This document shows, piece after piece, positions 22,561 through 33,800 of a stretch of DNA of 64,000 nucleotides. The stretch's first letter is position 1. The number at the start of each line of letters is the position of its first letter. The stretch comes from Linnemannia schmuckeri (lineage: Eukaryota > Mortierellomycota > Mortierellomycetes > Mortierellales > Mortierellaceae). The notes under the pieces are model-generated. The model did no database searches. It was given only the letters and a program-made list of their open reading frames with translations, and was not told where the DNA came from. Made by a program: the position numbers and the translations under genes. Location of the stretch: positions 574,001-638,000 of the forward strand of contig JANATG010000017.1 in assembly GCA_029449235.1 (NCBI GenBank), given 5' to 3'.

Positions 22561-23079
22561 TGATGAAAGGTAGCATGGAGGGAGACGCAAACAGCTAGAA
22601 GCAATATCCGTCTTTATCTCACCATAGACCAAGTGGGAAGAGCAACCTCAGTATGTTGGCAGGGGTTACTGCAATTTTTACAAGGACATGCACCTGGAAA
22701 AGAAAGAAGCGTAGGCTAGACAGATAACTGGAAAAACGATGCGACTTTAGTCATTTTTTTATGCAGGAGAAATGCGTGAGCATTGCCTTAGGAGTACCAC
22801 TTTCTCTTACAAGGTGAGAAGTAGCAGTCGCCCCAATGCGGAAAAATTGCGACAACCTTGTTTTTATTTATTTTCGTCGCTCAACGAGCAGGTTTTACTA
22901 GCTGGTACTATTACCCTACGTTTCCTATGGACAGGCGGACGTGAGGATGTGTTTCACATACGAGGGCTATTTGGACAGCAGTCGAACGGTTCTTCACAAT
23001 GATGAATATCGCCATCAATAGAAGTGGGAGTAACGAAGGATCCACACCCCGAGCAACGCGAGTGGGGAATCCTAGGATT

Positions 23080-23745
23080 ACTTCGTGATCAATTGAGCAA
23101 ACGTCCTCTGTTCGCCATTCACCTTCTCCCTCTCCTCCATCATCACATGGAACATTTTTTGATAACGCTAACTGCTTTCACGTTGTCGTGGTAGTATAAA
23201 AGAAATGTAATTGGGCTGTGTGCATGAGGGGAGGGAAAATCTAGGTAATGCAATCATTTTGAGGAATCGGGGTTTCATGGCATTCACATTCCTGGCTTTA
23301 GACCTTCCTGTGAACCGTTCCCTGGTTCATACCAAGAGGAAAAAGAACTAAAGCAAAGGAGCATCAAAGGCATCGGGAAGCCTTTATCTTTCCTCTTTAA
23401 TCAGATAATCCAGTTGGAAAGAACCGCTTATCGGCATCGCCCAATTGACAGCACCATTGCCCTCTTTGTCTTCAGCGCATAGTCCTTCATGAAAAAAGTA
23501 ATATGATATTGTTGACTGACTTTTTTGCCAAGAGTCTCTCTTCCCAGGTGAGGCTTCTTTCTTACCCATTGGTATTTGTCTCCATTGGGTACCAATGTAT
23601 CTGCCCTTTCTTTCCTTCGTCCCTCTCGAGCACCGCCTTTTTCCATCAATTTTTTTCTTCTCCGTCCTGCATGTGCATTCTAGGTCACAAAAACTATATA
23701 AAGAATAACGCCAAACTTTACTTTGCATTGAACACGATGGCTTGA
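23080..23745 (+). repeat. Diverged inverted duplication, right arm
   Basis: The partner of 21780-22560 in opposite orientation, about 500 bp away. A TATA-like CTATATAAAGAATAACG at about 23693 is followed by ATG GCT TGA, so any former gene here is closed after two codons. Confidence 0.7.
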
Positions 23746-24111
23746 AGGCACCAACGGTCATTCAATGAAACTTCATTGCCCGATTACCATTTTTTTATTA
23801 CCGGAAAACGGTTTTGTGTTGACTGACTGAACTAGGACCTTCATGCAATTTCGACACTCTCTCCTCTTTTCCCTCTTCCTCTGTCTCTAGCAGTTCTCCC
23901 ATAGGTAGTCCCCAATGCGCGTTGTATTACAACTCAAGATAAAGCTTAGCCAAGTGCCAAAGGCAACTACGATATGCATAGCCCAGATTAGCATCACGCT
24001 TCTGAGTAATCACAAAAAAAAAATTCTACCATTGGTTATTCACCTTCCTCAGCAGAAAAAACAGTCTGGGGCACCATTGAGCACATTTATCCTTTCAGAT
24101 ATCTTTTTCGA

Positions 24112-24120
24112 GTATATAAA
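24112..24120 (+). promoter_or_regulatory. TATA box of the 24204 gene
   Basis: GTATATAAAGGG lies about 90 bp before the ATG at 24204, followed by a CA-rich leader. Confidence 0.7.
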
Positions 24121-24203
24121 GGGCACTTACCACCCAGTCAACCAGCCCTCATCACAACACACATCATCTCTTCCTCACCCACCAATCTCACCCACATCCA
24201 AAA

Positions 24204-24754
24204 ATGAAGTTCTCTGCTTTGATCGCTGCCCTCGGCGCCGCCGCCGTTGCCACCGCCTTGCCTACTGGTGATTCAACCCTGTAAGTCATCTATAAATCTG
24301 TCACCGTACTCGAATTCAATTTCCTGTGCAATAAGCTAAATGACAACACCTTGACCTAACCACACCTCACCATTGTTCCTTCTACGTTTTTCCCTTGATA
24401 ATCTCGCTTGGGGATGGATGATATAGCGCTTTGGAGAAGCGTGCTTGCCGTAGCACGACTTTGTCCTGGAATGTCTATCTTGGACCTTACGCCGGCAGCT
24501 TCAGGAACAAGTTCACGCTTGAGGTGAACGGCGTCTACAAAGGTTCCTTTGAGTTCGTCGACCGCCCCGACGCCCCCGTCGACAGATGCAATGACACGTT
24601 CTGTATCAAGGCCCGCGGAGCTCACTGGTCTGATGCTCTTACCTTGGTTTACAAAGGCAGGGAGTACCCTAAGTCCAAGAGAGACGCCACTGGACCCACT
24701 CCCCCCAACGGTGTCGGTGGTACCTATGAGTACTATGACTGCGTCCAGGTCTAA
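24204..24754 (+). CDS. Small secreted protein with Kex2 site, 134 aa
   Basis: Two exons, 24204-24280 and 24427-24754, with a 146-bp GT-AG intron; the join gives 134 residues. Residues 1-19 form an Ala-rich signal peptide. A short propeptide ends LEKR (residues 28-31), a Kex2-type cut, and the mature chain starts ACRST. Cysteines at 33, 80, 85 and 131 could form two disulphides, and Asn81 lies in an N-D-T glycosylation sequon. The alternation of hydrophobic and polar residues suggests a beta-rich fold. No domain is recognised. Architecture fits a secreted fungal effector- or surface-type protein. The TATA box and leader upstream support the start. Confidence 0.85.
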
Positions 24755-25560
24755 ACTCGGACGATGTGTTTTTTTGCCTCGCTCTATTCTTTTCTTTTTC
24801 TCATTTTGAGACTACTTAGATCTCAATAAAAAGTCGTGTTATAAAATACCTCTGTTAGTTGTGGATTATTGATGTCGTTGAGTGTATGCGAGGATTGCGA
24901 AATGATGTGGCAAGACATTCGTTTACGGAGAAAACAAAGGTGTCATTGATCACTCCAACTAAGATTAATAGGATTAATTGTTCTTGTTATGACAAGGTCA
25001 CGGCGAGCTGCTCTCAGGATGACTGAAGCTCCTTCTGTGTCAGTGCGATGACTATTAAGCCAGTAATTAATTACACATCAAGGAAGCAACAAGTACCGAC
25101 AAAAAAAAGAAGCACTAGGGTTGATTCAAACCCCATGCAAATCACTCAAAGACACGCATTGAGTAATGAAAAAGCACTATAGTCAGTCTCTGGTCGTTAA
25201 AATTTCACTAGATCTTGCTCCATTAGCAAAACACAAAACAAATACTAAAACATCCTACCAGCAGTTTGGTGTCGTACGCACGTTTTGCAAGATGGTGCCA
25301 GTCGACTGTCGAGAATCTAGACTAGAACAAGGCAGGGTTGATCTTTTCTCAAAGTAGGGTTGGCCTTTTCTTAAGGTAGGACCAGACGAAGAAGTGAGGA
25401 ACAAAGGCTAAAGAGGACAGAGAGTAAGAGATAGGTTTCAAAGCTATAGACAAAATGTTATCCAAGTTACTATGTGGATTTGAGTCCTATGAATATATAT
25501 GTGCGTGGCTATGCTGATATGACTATACTATAATACGTGCCTTGGACGCATTCGTCTTCG
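24755..25560. other. Intergenic region
   Basis: Polyadenylation-like AATAAA at about 24825, then AT-rich DNA without a coding signal. Confidence 0.4.
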
Positions 25561-25563
25561 CTA

Positions 25564-25643
25564 AGGGTCGATCGACCATAACAGGAGTCGGCCGACCATA
25601 TCAAGGGTCGACCGATCATATCAAGAATCAACCGACTATGTTG
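25564..25643 (+). repeat. 20-bp tandem repeat, four copies
   Basis: Units start at 25564, 25584, 25604 and 25624. The consensus is AGGGTCGACCGACCATATCA; the last copy is most diverged. Confidence 0.85.
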
Positions 25644-25649
25644 TAGGAC

Positions 25650-26000
25650 GCGACAGGAGGTTCGATTGAGCTGTCTCGTTACGAGGGGTGGCTACTTGAC
25701 GTTCGCTCTCGGGTTGAGCGAGTTGACGTTCAATGCATAGCCCAGTGTTGGATTGACTGGTAAGAGTGGTGGTTTCGAGCACCTCTTTGCATCTGGATGC
25801 AAGCTTGGTATATGCCAGGGCCTCTTCCGACTTGACGAGGGTCTTGTCAGAAACCATCTTCTCCAGATCAGCAACGACATTGAAGGGGAAGGGATACCGT
25901 GTACCTCCATGGCACCGCTATCAAGAGCTTTAGCAAGGAAAGCCGACTCGTCGTATTCGGGGATCGAGGCGGCGGAGTGCAACAAGACGACAGGTAGGTA
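25650..26000 (-). pseudogene. Coding remnant on the minus strand
   Basis: Two minus-strand frames join naturally near 25880: VVLLHSAASIPEYDESAFL...GAMEVHG, then a helical, Glu/Lys-rich piece ending before a stop at 25636-25638. The shift indicates decay. Possibly a gag-like or host gene remnant; not recognised. Confidence 0.35.
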
Positions 26001-26093
26001 TTTTAGAAAAGAGGGAAGAGGGACGAGTAGACGATGGATAGAGCGGGGAACGAGAAATGAATCATAGACTTGTTTTTAATATCCCATAAAGGA

Positions 26094-26760
26094 TTCTTAC
26101 TGGGACTGTCAAGTGAAATCCTTAAGCTTCCTATAAGAGTGTGCCTTTGGCTGTGCCATGGATGAGAATCACAGCCAAAAAAAAACGCATTACATTGCCA
26201 GTGTTTGTCGTTTAAATGATGTTTGGAGGAGAAAATGGGGTATGCTCGAAATTGGCACCGGGTTCCTGGGAGAGGAGGGCCTCTATAACTAGAATTAAGC
26301 GGGTATGGGAATGGGATCCCCCTGAACCATAGCTATCCTTGGACATTTCTCCCGCCTTATTTCTTTGCCTGACCTGAACCTGTGACCCTCCCTCTATGTG
26401 TTGTTGCCACGCACAAACGCTGATGCTAGTGTTTGGCAGAAAGTAAAGGACAGGGACCATGGCCATGGTATGGTATGTGGTCTTGGGAGAGGGGGATGGG
26501 GGAGAAGGGGCCATCTGCCTGTCTGTCTGTTTTTGGTGTTTATGCCTGTGGAGGGATCTCGACTCCCTAAGGCAACACCCACAGGTCCAGGTCAGGCAAA
26601 GAAATAAGGCGGGAGAAATGTCCAAGGATAGCTATGGTTCAGGGGGATCCCATTCCCATACCCGCTTAATTCTAGTTATAGAGCCCCTCCTCTCCCAGGA
26701 ACCCGGTGCCAATTTCGAACATACCCCATGGTTTCCTCCAGCGTGAACGGCGAACAATGA
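26094..26760. mobile_element. Foldback element, copy 2 (right end lost)
   Basis: Bases 26094-26729 match copy 3 (43069-43704) with only two differences, both in the first 35 bp. After 26729 similarity falls off and the terminal repeat is missing. Long arms fold around a loop of about 210 bp. The open frames in both strands are mirror products of the palindrome, not genes. Confidence 0.9.
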
Positions 26761-26929
26761 TGTCGTGTTGGGTACCTGGGAGAAGAGTCAAGGAGATTAA
26801 TGGAAAATGAAGTGAGGTTCATTCAAGATTGGACCTCGGCTTGTATACTAGTCTCGGTCTCTGTAACTTAAGTACAAACTGAACTGAAAAGGGAGATGCT
26901 TCTTTGACTCTTTAACTGCGTAACAGTCA

Positions 26930-27539
26930 TGGAGCTGAATCCTGGCCAAGGTCACGTGGTGAAACGCGGTAGCCGGCTGCGAGGGAACGGCATCCAAGAG
27001 AAATTAGAGATCTGGCAAGGTGCAGTTTCGAAACTCGTGGAGGAAAGAGGCTCGACGGCGGAATACGTCTACAGTCTTTTCTTCCCCAATACAGACAACA
27101 TCCAACCCCGCGATCAAGTCCCCCTATTCCTCTTCATTGGAACTATCCTGGTCATGATTTGGAGGTACCACTTTGCCTTCGTTCTCGTGGATCAGGCCTT
27201 TGAACCTCGCATCATCCTTGCATTGGTGGACCTGGCTATCATCCAAGCCCGTGCGCAGTTGGCTGGGAAGAAGCGCCAGAACGAGAAACACCAACCTCCC
27301 CCCTGTCGAGCCTCCCCAACTGACACCAATTACCCACCCAACCCTCTCTGTACTCTACCCTTCTTTGTATTTTATTTTCAATATATTTGTTTTATCCCAG
27401 TTTAAATGTAATTCGTATGCTTTTCATGGAAAGTATTTTTTTCTTTATATCTTTTTGATCGGTGAGGACCGCCTGGTGAGGGTTATTAGTTTACTGCACG
27501 CACTTTACGACGCAATAAATTTCTTATTAAACAAAAAAA
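26930..27539 (+). mobile_element. 5'-truncated LINE 3' end
   Basis: The frame from ATG 26929 encodes about 110 residues of the type seen after the zinc-binding region of fungal LINE reverse transcriptases (YSLFFPN, then IGTILVMIWRYHF). This is followed by a Pro-rich end and a 3' untranslated region. It terminates in AATAAATTTCTTATTAAAC plus an A run at 27532-27538. The rest of the element is missing. No convincing target duplication was found. The tail sequence resembles that of the SINE at 11.0-11.5 kb. Confidence 0.65.
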
Positions 27540-28148
27540 GGAACTGCACCCAGGTAGGCAAAGAACATATAGCTGTCTGTCGATCTCATCAGTAGCCATT
27601 TCACTCTTGTGACAGCTTTCCTAGTGGACACAGGGCTGCACCCAGTAACAGGGACGTCGACCGGTGTCAAAGTTTTTTTGCTATGATGTTGGCAGCGGTC
27701 GCAAAATAGCCTTTGGAGATAAATGTCAAAATCCGTTGAATAAGGGCTTCGTCGTTAGTATTGATGTTTGTCGATGGCGACGGTGGTGGTGGCTGTGGTG
27801 TAAAATGCTCTACCATGACCAATTTCGCCATGAGATCGACCATATGACTGGCCAACGGATGTTGCTGAGAAGCAGGAATGGTAAGAGTAGCTTGGGGGGG
27901 GGGGGGGGATGGAATAGTTATTGTAGGAGATTGAAGCTGCTTAGTAGCAGCAGGATTGTTGATAAATGACGTGCACTGGTCGATGTAGTAGGAAAAGAAA
28001 TAGGAGTGAAGTTTGCAATTAGAACAACAGAAAGGAGGAAAAAGGGAGCTTATTTTAAGTTGTCTTCGCTAGGACCTTTATATCAGTCCAGCCACATATT
28101 ACCATTTCACCAACTAAAAAAAGGTGATAGTTTTAAGGGAGAATAAAG
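27540..28148. other. Anonymous region with G15 homopolymer
   Basis: A run of 15 G lies at 27894-27908. A minus-strand Pro-rich frame at 27667-27855 is not convincing. No gene is called. Confidence 0.4.
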
Positions 28149-28274
28149 ATGGACAACGCCCTTGAAAAGGACAAGCTCCCAACATCTGTGAAAGCCTTTT
28201 TACCATTCAAATTGCCCGAAATTCAGGGTCAAAACAATAATGCTATGAACGCTTGGCTGCCACAAACCAGTTAG
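28149..28274 (+). pseudogene. Short frame related to the 33.8/39.7 kb repeats
   Basis: ATG 28149 opens a 41-codon frame (MDNALEKDKL... MNAWLPQTS). Its end, CTATGAACGCTTGGCTGCC, is nearly the same as the ends of repeats A and B (33777, 39667), where Trp is replaced by a stop. It may be the least damaged copy of an exon of a repeated gene. Confidence 0.4.
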
Positions 28275-29729
28275 TTTTCTTTTCAAGCCTTAACTATATG
28301 CACTCCCGCATAACTGGCGCTGACTCAAATTCCGATGTGTGATGTGTGGTGCCTGTTGGGAGTGAATGAGAACAAGAGAGAGATCTGTTTATTCTGAGGC
28401 GGACAGGAATAATATGCGCTTTCTCTCAACATGTCAAACGCGGAAACTAAACAGGGCGTGAACAAGTAGGCGCAAGCCTCTTGCATTGAAGGTGCACCCA
28501 ACAGCAGCTCACTTTCCTTTTCTGAGCGTTTGCCCTCCGCACACTCGAACCCGGGGTTAAAAAATCCCACAGCTGTGTTGAAATGAGAAGGCTATGGGAG
28601 ATCTATTAAGGGGCAAGTGACGAAACACAGAGGGGAAGTGGACTTGTTGAGGATGAAATCTAGAAGGACGAGTGTGAAGATAATGGAAACAAAGATGAAC
28701 ACCCAATATAGAAAGGACATTCCTGAGGGCAGAGAGATATGAAGAAGAATGACTTTTATGAGAAGAAGAGAAGAAGAACAAAAGTAAAAGTGCGGAACTA
28801 TTTAAGGCTAAGCTAGCTATCTTATAAGAAATCGGGGCCAAGGTAGAGAGATCGCCTATGCTAAGAGACATATCAATGGGGGCCAAAAATAAGATGAGAG
28901 CGATGGTGGTTTTTTGAGAACGATGGTAACTATGTACGATAGATGGAGGTCGGCGTCGAAGGTGAGCACGACGAACTACGAGATCCTAGCTAGAGCATCT
29001 AAGTGGTGGCTTAGAAAGTGCCAAACGCAGCAATTGCATGGCACGTGATTTTATGATGCTTGACTATCATTAGGGAAAATGCAGCACGAGCGATCAAAGG
29101 TGTACCCACAAGAAGACAAAGGAGAAGAAGGAGAGAGCCCAAGGGTAGATAGAGGCTCCGGAAGGAAGAGTGAGAGGAGTAGAGCCAGAGAGATGAATGT
29201 CCAGCGGAAGATGGTCATCAAGCCAAAGAGAGGAAGTATATAGGAGAGTAATATATATTAATAAAGGAGAAGGAAAATCTCAAGCGGGATTCTAAGGTAA
29301 TGCTAGCCATTTACATGGAGAGGAGGTTGGGCCAAGGTCCAAGAGGGTCGGGGTCGCGGGATCGGCAGAGCACCAGAGCGCTCGGGAGAGTTTCTTGGGT
29401 CGGAGTTGCTGGGGCCTAGGGGAGCCTGCCAGGCGGACCGAAGCATGCCGGGGCTCAGGATCCTAGGGGACAGTTGGGGAGGTGGTGATCAGATAGACTA
29501 CAGGGGGGCATGCTTAAGGGGAAGCAGGGAATCCTGACAATGTCATAAGTGCTGAATAAAATTTACTCCATTTAGTCCGAAGGAAACCTGCTCCAAAGGT
29601 TCAGAAAAACCAGTGCATAATCATGCAACGAACCACAGACCACTTAATATAAAGACAAAGAAAAATTCTCGCACTCACCACTATACTTTTTTCTCCCATT
29701 CACACAATCACACAAAATACATTACAGTG
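28275..29729. other. Intergenic, no gene seen
   Basis: Purine-rich DNA with GAAGAAGA runs at 28740-28790 and an AG/GGTC-rich block at 29330-29520. The promoter of the dehydrogenase gene must lie in the last few hundred bases; no TATA box is obvious. Confidence 0.4.
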
Positions 29730-30934
29730 ATGAGCTCTATGAAACAGCTGGCGTACTGGAAGACATACTTCACTCCCAACCGCTACTCAAACGACCTCAT
29801 CCCTGATCAGACCGGCAAAGTGGCGATTGTGACCGGTGCCAACACAGGGCTCGGATACGCGACCATGGTCGCTTTGGCTGGCCACGGCGCACATGTCTTT
29901 TTGGCCTGCCGTAGCGGGGAACGTGCCTTGGTTGCAATCCAGAAGGCTAAACAAGAGATCAAGGAAAAGTACCCCCGAGCTCCAGTCCCCAACCTTGAGT
30001 TTTTGGAATTGGACTTGAACGATATGAACAAGTGTAAGAACGCCGCGAACGAGTTCTTGAACAAGAGTTTGCCTTTGCACCTGCTTGTAAATAACTCGGC
30101 TATAATGACGACCCCTTTTGCGTTGAGTGCCGATGGCATCGAACAGCAATTCGCTGTCAATCATATAGGGTAAGAGAACCGAGTGATTGTTTTTTTGAAC
30201 GCTAAACTATAGCCTACTTTACTATTAGGGTTTTAATTGTTACATCTTTTCTTCCTTTCTCTTCATAGACATTTCGTTTTCACGACGGCGTTGTTGGATC
30301 GGATCAAGGAGTCGCAACCTTCAAGAATTGTCGTTTTGAGGTAACAGTTGTGGAAATACACACACTGTATTTGTTGAAGAAAGGATCCTTACGCAGTAAC
30401 AATATCTTCGGTCGACTATCGCACTAACTGTGCAAATGCTTCGTTCCACTCTTTCCTCGGTACAGTTCTCATTCTCATGAAAGACCAGTCGAGGGCGGTA
30501 TCGACTTTGACACCCTTAGCGACGAGAAGATGTCCACTATCGTTTCTCGTTATGGTCGTTCTAAACTCGCCAACGTTCTTTTTGGCAAAGCACTCGCCCG
30601 TCGACTCACCGATACGCAAGTTTATGTCAATATTGTCCACCCTGGCTTTGTGGCCACGGATCTGCAGCGCCACAATAAGGACTTGTTTGGACCGGTGGTC
30701 TTAAGGATCCTTGAGGCCATAACGGCCATCATGGCAATGACCCCAGAAGTTGGTGCGTTGACACAGTTATATGTCGCTACGAGTTCCGAGATTGTAAATA
30801 AGGATATCCGAGGACGATATTTTGTTCCTATCGCGAATGAGATTCAGCCGAGCGCTTACGCTCAGGATAAAACGCTGCAAGAGAAGCTATGGGTGTTCTC
30901 GGAAAAGTTGGCTAAGGAGAAAGTTTCCGCGTAG
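29730..30934 (+). CDS. Short-chain dehydrogenase/reductase (retinol dehydrogenase-like)
   Basis: Three exons: 29730-30169, 30269-30340 and 30466-30934, with GT-AG introns of 99 and 125 bp, the second with a CTAAC branch site at 30424. The product has 326 residues. The Rossmann motif TGANTGLG is at residues 35-42, NNSA follows the fourth strand, and the active-site YGRSK is at about 200-204 with the serine of VVLSS at about 171. Known family members reduce or oxidise ketones, aldehydes and retinoids with NAD(P). The overall order resembles the retinol dehydrogenase 11-14/WWOX type. ATG 29730 was chosen because conserved sequence starts there; an upstream GTG/ATG extension is low complexity. 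Substrate is unknown. Confidence 0.9.
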
Positions 30935-33276
30935 CAAACATCGCTGATTATACGTAATAAACTTCCCATTCTTTGATTTATGTGTCAATTCCATGCTAAT
31001 GCCAATGAAGATATGAGCCTTCGATACCGGAATAAAGCGAGAGTGCCATGATATCTTGGACTAATTGACACGGGCTTGACTTGATCTTGGGGCGTGCGAG
31101 AATTTTTGCTGACAGTACCATAGGAATGTCCTACTTACCTTTCATTATCACGCCTCTACTCTCTCTAGCAACCATGTCCCCACTCTCTTTAAAAACTGTG
31201 CTCTCCGTAACCATACGTCGTGTACATTAATATAAATGCCCCTGATCCATTGTATAATAAACAAGGTCTTTTCTAGCTTCTCCCTCTTATCCCCTTGTAC
31301 TCCTTTCAATTCCTTGCTCCTTCCCTTGCTCTCTCTTGCTCACACTCTTTGATTCTGTTGCTATTGCAAGGGAGGGAGTCATTCTCCCTATAGGAGAACA
31401 TGATTGAGTGTACTTTGTCAATTTGCTGAATTATGAAGGTTATGGAGATTCACTCCCTGCTCCTCTTTTTACCTCAGTTCTTGCTGTATCAAGCGTCTGT
31501 CCATTCTGTTAACGGTAGCTGATTAATCCTTTTGTATGTAATTTTCTCTCCCCCCAGCTTCCTACACCACAACTCTCTACAATCTGACATCCACATTTTT
31601 GCCATTAAAGAGATCCTCTCAACGGTATTTCTATTCTCCGAGTTAGTCTACCCTACCATGAACATAAAGTCTCCATCCACAGTTTTGTCTAGTATCCTCC
31701 TCCGCGTCCTTCATCTGCAGGCAGGATACGGTATTTATGCTCATCTCGCTGGTTTGTTTCCTCTGTGCTTGGCTGTTTACCGGCAGGTCTGTATCAGCCT
31801 TACATTTACATCTTTTAAACCTCCCACAGTCTCTTCTCAACCTAGCTGACATAAATCTAGGCTCACATTTTTTAGCCGTCAAAAGCTGAAGAACAGGGTT
31901 TAATTGTTGTGCTGCCAGGCTCGGCTGAAATTATGAGCGTTGTAGGAAAATGGAAAGGAGAGTGTGAACAGGAGAGCGTGAACTTGCTAGGCTGGATGGT
32001 TTTTTTATTACAAGATGAGGAAGAAGGACACTATGAAGAAATGCATCTGAGTTGATGAAATGCAAACACGAGAAAAGACAGGGTAAGGACGGGACAAGAA
32101 TAGAAGGCAGGACAAACGCGGAACTAGAGCAAGAGACAGGACAAGAATAAGAACAAGAGTCAAGACAAGAACAAGAACAGGAGGGAAGGCGAGTGCGATG
32201 AGGTGTAAACAGATTTTGTAGAAGGAAACATGACAAGATAGAAAAGGTATAAACAGATGTCATGAGAAAGGGAATAACATAATAAGGTAGAAAGGATAGA
32301 AGGGTCCAAAACTATGAAACGGAAGAAGAAACAGGTGTAACAAACATGATGATTGTAACGGAAGGAATGCAAAACGAAGAGCACAAACAGCTAAGCCCAA
32401 ACTTTCCGTTAGGAGAAATAAATCTAAGCCTAGATTGTAGCACTTAGAGTTCTTGCTAGACATCATGATGTACCGTAGCCAGCGTAGGTATCAACCTGGC
32501 GGAAAAGTGCTTGTTCCTAAAAGTGTCTGCTGCTTGTAGCTCAAGATTCAAAACTCTTTCGATGTGTGGAAACGGGCGTCGATCACTACCGCCTGGGATA
32601 TGTCGTTCCAGGTTTCGCGTTGTCGAGTGCATAAAGTTATACACACAGCGAGAGGGCTGAGTGAAGGTCACTTCAACGTCGCCTTCAACAGTAATAACAA
32701 ACTCAGTGGTGTTGGTGGTCACTGTGATGAAAATTGGAGGATAGAAATTTGGAGATGGTTAAGAAGTGTGAACGTAAGGAAAGTTTCTCTCTACTTATTT
32801 CTATGTTTTGAACTGCATGTGTTGGGCATGCATTGGGCATTCATTGGGCATTCATTGGGCAGAAGTGAGGTATGCATTGGGTATGAGCTGGGCATATACA
32901 TTGGGCATGAAGCGGGCACGCATTGCGCATGAATTGCGTATGAGTGGAAAATGAATCAGGTATGAACATCGTCAGTAGCTTAATTATGCTACTGCAGATG
33001 GCAGAGGTCATAAGGGGATGGAGGACTCAGTCCAATTCAAAGCAAAGGATTAGATTCGAGACAATACACTTTTATCTCACGCATACAGATAACCACTTTA
33101 AGCAATATCCCTCCAAGTAGGAAAAGTAAAAAGCTGTGCTGTAGTTTAGCAAACTCAGCTGATAGACCGCCCTTATCTACACATTCAAGGGGAAAAAAAG
33201 AAAAAAGAGTGTGATGTATTTTTTTTTTTAACAAATCTATAGAACAATGAGTTTTATCTTATAAGATCGTAGCAAC
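30935..33276. other. Long intergenic region without a gene
   Basis: AT- and CT-rich DNA. An AATAAA at about 30957 may end the dehydrogenase transcript. Low-complexity GA/CT strings occur at 32000-32200. A degenerate short tandem repeat at 32819-32945 has its own entry. Confidence 0.4.
32819..32945 (+). repeat. Degenerate GCATTGGGCAT repeat
   Basis: About ten variants of CATTGGGCAT, spaced 9-14 bp, including GCATTGGGTATGAGCTGGGCATAT-type variants toward the right end. It looks like a decaying minisatellite. Confidence 0.8.
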
Positions 33277-33800
33277 AAGGCTACTCTACTGTTTACAATA
33301 CACCGTTCAATTAAGGTCATCTGCAATGGATTTATATTCCGATACTCGAAAGTAGCATTAACAGGGACCTCACAAACCTTTCCGCTCTGCAAGTCCAACC
33401 CCTTGAAGTGCGATTCAGGATCCGAAGATCTATTCGTATTCAATCAAAATTGGGAAAGTCAGTAGTCGTTGCGCTCTAGCACAGGTGCTGACTTGGAGAC
33501 GTTCAGCCATAACACAACGGTATATAGCTTCGAGCCATTGTCTCCTCAGGCATACCCAAATATCAGTTATCCGAATGAACGGTTCCTTGAGGAGAAAGTT
33601 CAATTTCTATTGCAACAACACTTTATCAGTAGGGTAAAACTAGTCTATCTCACGATGTCACAAACCCCAAGTCTGGTTCTCTATTAGTGAGTGAACAGTC
33701 CAGCGCTTACTGAATTCTGTTTTAGTATGATAAGAAGAGCCGACGTCGACATGAAAGGATCAAAACGCAACGTCGCTATGAATGCTTGACTGCCACAAGC
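33277..33800. repeat. Duplicated 524-bp segment A
   Basis: Matches 39167-39690 base for base except about five positions, most within the first 20 bp. Both copies start at AAGGC and end at CTGCCACAAGC. There is no recognisable coding product. A minus-strand frame (about 33290-33440) and a plus-strand frame (about 33470-33690) are shared but short. Confidence 0.9.

Noticed and set aside
25564..25643. Regular 20-bp repeats as a CRISPR array
   Set aside because: The units are directly adjacent with no spacers, and the genome is eukaryotic.
26212..26625. 137-codon minus-strand frame, identical at 43187-43600, with mirrored plus-strand frames
   Set aside because: The frames are products of the foldback palindrome: each arm read from the other strand gives the same peptide. 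There is no domain, and copy 1 breaks the frame.
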